Assembly: GCA_044222225.1 (NCBI GenBank)
Contig: JBGANR010000002.1
Span: 186,001-250,000 of the forward strand
Direction: 5' to 3'
Source: JBGANR01 sp044222225
Lineage (GTDB): Bacteria > Actinomycetota > Actinomycetes > Mycobacteriales > Mycobacteriaceae
Length of the DNA stretch: 64,000 nt
The notes beneath the pieces are model-generated. The model was not told where the DNA came from, made no database searches, and was given only the letters and a program-made list of their open reading frames with translations. The position numbers and the translations under genes are program-made. Shown here piece by piece: positions 59,569 through 64,000 of the stretch (positions within the stretch are counted from its first letter, which is position 1; each line of letters opens with the position of its first letter).

Positions 59569-60408
59569 GTGACCGACATGAGCTGGCCGCAGGCCGTCGT
59601 CCTCGGAGTGGTGCAGGGCCTGACAGAGTTCCTTCCCGTGTCGTCGTCGGGGCACCTGCGGATCGTCTCGGAGGTGTTCTTCGGTGACGACGCGGGCGCG
59701 TCGTTCACGGCCGTCACCCAGCTGGGCACGGAGACCGCGGTCCTCATCTACTTCGCGCGCGACATCGTCCGCATCATCCGGGCGTGGTTCGTCGGTCTCG
59801 TGCGTCCGGCCGCGCGCGATCTGGACTACCGCATCGGTTGGTATGTGATCTTCGCGACGATCCCCATCGGCCTCATCGGGTTCCTCGCCAAGGACCAGAT
59901 CCGCACGGCGGCCCGCAATCTGTGGCTCGTCTCGGCGATGCTCGTCCTGTTCTCGGTGGTGATCTGGCTCGCCGAACGCTACGGCCGGCAGGAGCGCGAC
60001 ATGTCGCAGCTCACGCTGCGCGACGGCCTGGTCATGGGATCGGCGCAGTGTCTGGCCCTCGTCCCCGGTGTCTCCCGCAGCGGCGCGACGTCCAGCGCCG
60101 GCCTCTTCCTCGGCCTCGAGCGCGCCGCAGCCGTCCGTTTCTCCTTCCTGCTCGCGATCCCCGCGGTGACGGCGTCCGGTTTGTTCAGCCTTCCCGACGC
60201 GTTCGCCCCGGCCGGTGCGGGACTGCACGCGTCGGGCGCCCAGATCGCCGTCGCGACGGTCATCGCCTTCGTCCTGGGCTACGCCTCGATCGCCTGGCTG
60301 CTGTCGTTCGTCGCGAAGCACTCGCTCAACTGGTTCGTCGGCTACCGCGTGCTGCTCGGGTTGGGCGTCATGGCGCTGCTGGCCACCGGCACGATCAGCG
60401 CGACGTAG
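59569..60408 (+). CDS. uppP: Undecaprenyl-diphosphatase
   Basis: Predicted 279 aa with about eight membrane helices. It dephosphorylates undecaprenyl diphosphate for recycling of the cell-wall carrier. Signatures: QGLTEFLPVSSSGHL (~17-31) and PGVSRSGAT (~165), forming the outward-facing active site. GTG start; an ATG three codons further is possible. Divergent from the lipoprotein gene over a ~100-bp gap. The phosphatase gene follows after 10 bp in an operon that goes on to mshC. Confidence 0.94.
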   Translation: MTDMSWPQAVVLGVVQGLTEFLPVSSSGHLRIVSEVFFGDDAGASFTAVTQLGTETAVLIYFARDIVRIIRAWFVGLVRPAARDLDYRIGWYVIFATIPIGLIGFLAKDQIRTAARNLWLVSAMLVLFSVVIWLAERYGRQERDMSQLTLRDGLVMGSAQCLALVPGVSRSGATSSAGLFLGLERAAAVRFSFLLAIPAVTASGLFSLPDAFAPAGAGLHASGAQIAVATVIAFVLGYASIAWLLSFVAKHSLNWFVGYRVLLGLGVMALLATGTISAT

Positions 60409-60418
60409 GCTCAGGCGA

Positions 60419-61096
60419 GTGACCGTCCTCCTCGTCCGGCACGGCCGTTCGACGGCCAACATCGCGGGTGTTCTCGCCGGCCGCGCGCCCGGTGTCGGTC
60501 TCGACGACGTCGGCGCGGGTCAGGCCGACGCGCTCGTCGACAGATTGGCGTCGGCCCCCGTGGTGGCTATCGTCCGTTCCCCGCTGCTGCGCTGCGAGCA
60601 GACCGTGGCGCCGCTGGCCGCAGCCACGGGACTGACGCCGCGTGTCGAGGACGGCCTGATCGAGGTCGGCTACGGCGAGTGGACCGGACGCCGGCTCGCC
60701 GAACTGGCGCACGAGCCGCTGTGGTCGGTCGTGCAGCGGCAGCCCAGTGCCGCACGCTTCCCCGGCGGTGAATCGCTCGCCGAGATGGCGACGCGGGCCG
60801 TCGCGACGGTGCGCCGGATCGACGCCGAGCTCGACGGCCGGCTGTGGGTCGCGTGCAGCCACGGCGACGTCATCAAGGCGATCATCGCGGACGCCGCCGG
60901 CTCTCATCTCGACGCGTTCCAGCGGATCGTCGTCGCACCGGCGTCGATCAGCGTCGTCGAATACGGCTCGGACCGGCCGTATCTGCACGCCGCCAACGTC
61001 ACGGGAGTGCCGCCGGTACCGGCGCCGCGCCGTCCGCCGCGGGAGACGGCCGAGGCCGTGCCGGCGGGTGACGCCGTCGTCGGCGGCGGGGTGTGA
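60419..61096 (+). CDS. Histidine phosphatase-superfamily protein (MSMEG_4193/Rv2135c group)
   Basis: Predicted 225 aa. The phosphoglycerate-mutase-like RHG motif LLVRHGRSTAN (~5-15) supplies the nucleophilic His, and the second His is in ACSHGDVI (~142). The Glu general acid lies in GYGEWTGRRLAEL. The acid-base pattern suits phosphatase rather than mutase activity; substrate unknown. The last ~35 residues are Pro/Arg-rich and probably disordered. Ten bases after uppP. Confidence 0.9.
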   Translation: MTVLLVRHGRSTANIAGVLAGRAPGVGLDDVGAGQADALVDRLASAPVVAIVRSPLLRCEQTVAPLAAATGLTPRVEDGLIEVGYGEWTGRRLAELAHEPLWSVVQRQPSAARFPGGESLAEMATRAVATVRRIDAELDGRLWVACSHGDVIKAIIADAAGSHLDAFQRIVVAPASISVVEYGSDRPYLHAANVTGVPPVPAPRRPPRETAEAVPAGDAVVGGGV

Positions 61097-61149
61097 CGAC
61101 GTGGACGCGATAATGAATCTGATGAACAGCGGAAAGTGGGAGGTGCGGG

Positions 61150-61752
61150 GTGGCTAGGGCGATCCATGTGTTCCGGCGACCGGATCGCTTCATCGTCGGC
61201 ACCGTCGGCGAGCCGGGCGACCGCACCTTCTTCCTCCAGGCCGTGCACGAGCAGCGGATCGTCAGCGTCGTGCTGGAGAAGCAGCAGGTCCAGGTGCTGG
61301 CCGATCGCATCGGCGCGTTGCTGGAGGAGGTGGCGCGCCGTTTCGGGACGCCCGTGCCGCCGCAGGCCGACCAGGTGAGCGATCTCGGCCCGCTGACGAC
61401 GCCGCTGGACGCCGAGTTCCGCGTCGGCACGATGGGTCTGGGCTGGGACGCCGAGTCGAAGGCCGTCGTCGTCGAGCTGCTGGCCGTCACCGAGGGAGAG
61501 GTCGACGAGAGCATCGTCCTCGACGACGGCGACGAGGGCCCCGACGCATTGCGGGTGTTCCTGACGGCCGCGGCGGCCCGGCAGTTCGCCGCCCGGTCGG
61601 TGCTCGTCGTCGCGGCGGGGCGCGAGCCGTGCCCGCTGTGCGCGTTCCCGCTCGATCCGTCCGGGCACGTCTGCGCCCGGCTCAACGGCTTCCATCGGGG
61701 CGCGGAGTACAGCGGGCCGGCGGTCTTCCTGCGTCCCGACGACGATGACTAG
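61150..61752 (+). CDS. DUF3090 family protein (Rv2134c-like)
   Basis: Predicted 200 aa. Family start ARAIHVFRRPDRFIVGTVGEPGDRTF is clear. The C terminus has CPLCAFPLDPSGHVC, a likely zinc-binding four-residue ligand set (Cys, Cys, His, Cys). No enzymatic role known; it is always paired with the SCO1664-type gene that follows, with which it overlaps by eight bases. GTG start; a GGAGG-like site lies about 8 bases before it. Confidence 0.88.
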   Translation: MARAIHVFRRPDRFIVGTVGEPGDRTFFLQAVHEQRIVSVVLEKQQVQVLADRIGALLEEVARRFGTPVPPQADQVSDLGPLTTPLDAEFRVGTMGLGWDAESKAVVVELLAVTEGEVDESIVLDDGDEGPDALRVFLTAAAARQFAARSVLVVAAGREPCPLCAFPLDPSGHVCARLNGFHRGAEYSGPAVFLRPDDDD

Positions 61753-62599
61753 CCGCCCCGAGGCGGAACGAGAGCAGACGAGCGCCGGGCCGCCGTCGGG
61801 CCCGGCGTCCGACGGGTCTGCGCAGCTCACGGGCGAGATGACGCTCGTCGGCCGGATCCCCGACGCCAGCAACGCCACGTTCGTCTGCGAGGTGGGTCGG
61901 GACGCCGTCCGCTGCGTCTACAAGCCCGTGCGCGGGGAGGCCCCGCTCTGGGACTTCCCGGACGGCACGCTCGCCGGCCGGGAGGTGGCGGCGTATCTGC
62001 TCTCGCGCCGGCTCGGCTGGGACGTCGTGCCGACGACCGTGCTGGGCGAGGGCCCCTACGGGCCGGGGATGGTGCAGCGCTACGTCGACACGGTCGATCC
62101 CGCGGCAGACCCCGAGCGGCTCGGTCTCGTCGATCTGTGCCCGTCCGACGCCGTCCCCGAGGGCTGGTTGCCGATCCTCGAGGCGACCACCCCGGACGGC
62201 GAGTCGATCACGCTCGTCCATGCCGACGATCCGCGGTTGCAGCGGATGAGCGTCTTCGATCTGCTCATCAACAACGCCGACCGCAAGGGCGGGCACGTCC
62301 TCGAGGCCGTCGACGGCTCGGTCCACGGCGTCGACCACGGCATCAGCCTGCACGCCGAGGCGAAGCTGCGGACGGTCCTGTGGGGTTGGGCGGGGCAGCC
62401 GATCCCCGGGGCGCTGGTGGTCGACCTCGACGAGCTGGCCGACGAGCTCGCCGGGCGCGGCCCCCTGGTCGTGGAGCTGCGCAGACTGCTCACCGCGGCC
62501 GAGGTCGCCGCGCTGACGGCCCGGGCCCGGGCGCTCGTCGCGCGTCCGGTGATGCCGATGCCGACGACGGCGCGTCCGCTGCCCTGGCCGCCGCTCTAG
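61745..62599 (+). CDS. SCO1664/Rv2133c-family kinase-like protein
   Basis: Predicted 284 aa. After a Ser/Pro-rich N terminus (~1-30), the sequence resembles the phosphatidylinositol 3/4-kinase-like fold: Lys in CVYKPVRGE as ATP ligand, the loop NNADRKGGHVL with catalytic Asp and Lys, and VDHG in the metal-binding position. The family has no confirmed substrate. Overlap with the DUF3090 gene implies joint expression, and mshC follows after 67 bp. Kinase action is inference from motifs. Confidence 0.83.
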   Translation: MTSRPEAEREQTSAGPPSGPASDGSAQLTGEMTLVGRIPDASNATFVCEVGRDAVRCVYKPVRGEAPLWDFPDGTLAGREVAAYLLSRRLGWDVVPTTVLGEGPYGPGMVQRYVDTVDPAADPERLGLVDLCPSDAVPEGWLPILEATTPDGESITLVHADDPRLQRMSVFDLLINNADRKGGHVLEAVDGSVHGVDHGISLHAEAKLRTVLWGWAGQPIPGALVVDLDELADELAGRGPLVVELRRLLTAAEVAALTARARALVARPVMPMPTTARPLPWPPL

Positions 62600-62666
62600 A
62601 CTCCGGGACGCTCCCGGTGCGGGCGTCGCGTGTGGCCGGTGCGCACGGCTGGCTACAGTTGTCATC

Positions 62667-63899
62667 ATGCGTTCCTGGCCCGAACCCGATGTCGCGCAGG
62701 TGCCCGGATCGGGCCCTGCGCTGCGCCTCTACGACACCGCCGATCGCGCCGTCCGTCCCGTCACCCCGGGTCCGACGGCCACCATGTACGTCTGTGGGAT
62801 CACGCCGTACGACGCGACCCACCTCGGACACGCGGCGACCTATCTGACCTTCGATCTCGTGAACCGGCTGTGGCGAGACGCCGGGCACGACGTCCACTAC
62901 GTGCAGAACGTCACCGACGTCGACGACCCGCTCTTCGAGCGCGCCGCCCGCGACGGCATCGACTGGCGCGATCTGGGCGACCGTGAGACCCGGCTGTTCC
63001 GGGAGGACATGACGGCGCTGCGCGTGCTGCCGCCGCGGGACTACCTCGGTGCCGTCGAGACCGTCGAGTGGGTGGTCGAGGCCGTCGGCCGGCTCCTCGA
63101 ATCCGGTGCGGCGTACGTCGTCGACGACCCGGTGAACCCGGACGTCTACTTCCGGCGGGACGCGACGCCGCAGTTCGGCTACGAATCCGGCTTCGACGAC
63201 GAGACGATGGCCGCGCTGTTCGCCGAGCGCGGCGGCGACCCGGACCGTCCGGGCAAGCGTGATCCGCTCGACGCGCTCGTCTGGCGCGCCGCCCGCGACG
63301 GCGAGCCGAGTTGGGACGCCCCCTTCGGCCCGGGCCGTCCGGGCTGGCACATCGAGTGCACCGTGATCGCGCTCCGTCGCATCGGCAGCGGGTTCGACGT
63401 CCAGGGCGGCGGCAGCGACCTCGTCTTCCCGCACCACGAGTACTCCGCGGCGCACGGCGAATCCCTCACCGGCGACCGGCGGTTCGCGCGGCACTACGTG
63501 CACGCGGGGATGATCGCGCTCGACGGCGAGAAGATGAGCAAGAGCCGCGGCAACCTCGTCTTCGTCTCGGCGCTGCGGCGTGAGGGCGTCGATCCGGGCG
63601 CCATCCGGCTCGGGCTGTACGCACAGCACTACCGCAGCGACCGGGAATGGAGCGGCGACGCCCTGGCGGCCGCCGAGAAGCGGCTCGCCGCGTGGCGGGA
63701 GGCCGTCGCCCGCTCGTCCGGGCCCGACGCGGCGCCGGTCATCGAGCGGTTGCGCACCCATCTCGCCGACGACCTGGACACGCCGTCCGCCCTCGCCGCC
63801 GTCGACGCCTGGGCTCAGGATCCGTACGGCTCCGACGCGAACGCCGGTCCGGCGATCGCTGACGCCGTCGACGCGCTGTTGGGAGTGAGCCTGCGATGA
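62667..63899 (+). CDS. mshC: Mycothiol ligase MshC
   Basis: Predicted 410 aa ATP-dependent ligase joining Cys to glucosaminyl-inositol in mycothiol synthesis. It looks like a cysteinyl-tRNA synthetase: zinc ligand Cys43 in MYVCGITPYD, HLGHA, IECTVI and EKMSKSRGN (~288). It lacks the tRNA-binding C-terminal domain of CysS and has the shorter length of MshC, and its place matches Rv2130c. The stop overlaps the start of the next gene (ATGA). Confidence 0.95.
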   Translation: MRSWPEPDVAQVPGSGPALRLYDTADRAVRPVTPGPTATMYVCGITPYDATHLGHAATYLTFDLVNRLWRDAGHDVHYVQNVTDVDDPLFERAARDGIDWRDLGDRETRLFREDMTALRVLPPRDYLGAVETVEWVVEAVGRLLESGAAYVVDDPVNPDVYFRRDATPQFGYESGFDDETMAALFAERGGDPDRPGKRDPLDALVWRAARDGEPSWDAPFGPGRPGWHIECTVIALRRIGSGFDVQGGGSDLVFPHHEYSAAHGESLTGDRRFARHYVHAGMIALDGEKMSKSRGNLVFVSALRREGVDPGAIRLGLYAQHYRSDREWSGDALAAAEKRLAAWREAVARSSGPDAAPVIERLRTHLADDLDTPSALAAVDAWAQDPYGSDANAGPAIADAVDALLGVSLR

Positions 63900-64000
63900 G
63901 CGAACCGATCGATCCCGGAGCGTTCGACCCCGCCGGTCTCGGACTCTCGGAGTCCGTCACCCGCATCGGACCGGGCGACAGCGGCGTCTTCACCGTCATC
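63896..64000 (+). CDS. Start of an unidentified gene coupled to mshC
   Basis: Only 35 codons are in the window: MSEPIDPGAFDPAGLG followed by LSESVTRIGPGDSGVFTVI. Too little to recognise a family. The ATG overlaps the mshC stop by four bases, so it belongs to the same operon. In M. tuberculosis the neighbouring gene encodes an oxidoreductase, but no motif confirms that here. Confidence 0.55.
   Translation, partial: MSEPIDPGAFDPAGLGLSESVTRIGPGDSGVFTVI

Overview
The window is high-GC, densely coded actinobacterial DNA. Gene content points to a mycolic-acid-producing, mycothiol-using member of the Mycobacteriales, probably Gordonia or a close relative. Evidence: a fabG1-inhA-hemH block, mshC, a moxR/DUF58/VWA cluster, an AcnR-type regulator beside aconitase, GTG/TTG starts, leaderless promoters, and gene order matching two separate Mycobacterium tuberculosis segments. 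The genus is an inference.

Layout. (1) 1-36 kb follows the Rv1465-Rv1496 order of M. tuberculosis: sufU end, sufT, thioredoxin, ABC-F ATPase, acnR, acnA, an Rv1476-like protein, a RipA-like peptidase, moxR-DUF58-VWA, fabG1, inhA, hemH, an Rv1486c-like gene, a DUF3097 gene, a TVP38-like gene, mutA, mutB, meaB. Insertions in it are a universal stress protein, a lycopene cyclase-like flavoprotein, an intact DUF222/HNH gene with 22-bp tandem repeats, a class F sortase, a divergent GntR/AbrB pair, recQ and a decayed second DUF222/HNH gene. (2) 36-55 kb is accessory. Its core (36.2-44.4 kb) is a single-module Pls/PosA-type peptide synthetase (A-PCP-membrane-three beta-helix domains) coupled to a BPL_N amidotransferase-like gene and a DUF418 acyltransferase-like gene, with two further exported BPL_N paralogues upstream. 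Then come a nucleoside hydrolase, an MFS/HTH divergent pair, an atypical zinc-ribbon SDR, a Gfo/Idh/MocA oxidoreductase, YceI, an alkyl-DHAP-synthase-like flavoprotein, a COG0523 GTPase and a class II aldolase. (3) 54.8-64 kb holds tRNA-Leu(GAG) and then the Rv2141c-Rv2130c block: M20 peptidase, PEBP, pyrD, DUF5703, LppL-like lipoprotein, uppP, phosphatase, DUF3090, SCO1664 family, mshC.

How the genes relate. The conserved blocks supply Fe-S assembly (SufU/SufT), the TCA cycle (AcnA with AcnR and a perfect 18-bp operator), mycolate precursor synthesis (FabG1, InhA), haem, propionate/methylmalonyl-CoA metabolism (MutAB with MeaB), cell-wall remodelling (RipA-like, UppP) and mycothiol (MshC). 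The synthetase locus looks like a self-contained pathway for a cationic or otherwise unusual homopolymer: membrane-bound synthesis, possible acyl modification, and three copies of a Cys-His-Glu amidotransferase-fold protein, two of which should face outside. That pairing is the most interesting thing here. Regulation readable in the sequence includes the AcnR site, a GntR operator over a leaderless -10, an MtrA-like direct repeat, several leaderless -10 boxes, a 17-codon leader ORF coupled to the nucleoside hydrolase, and five strong hairpin terminators or nested hairpins.
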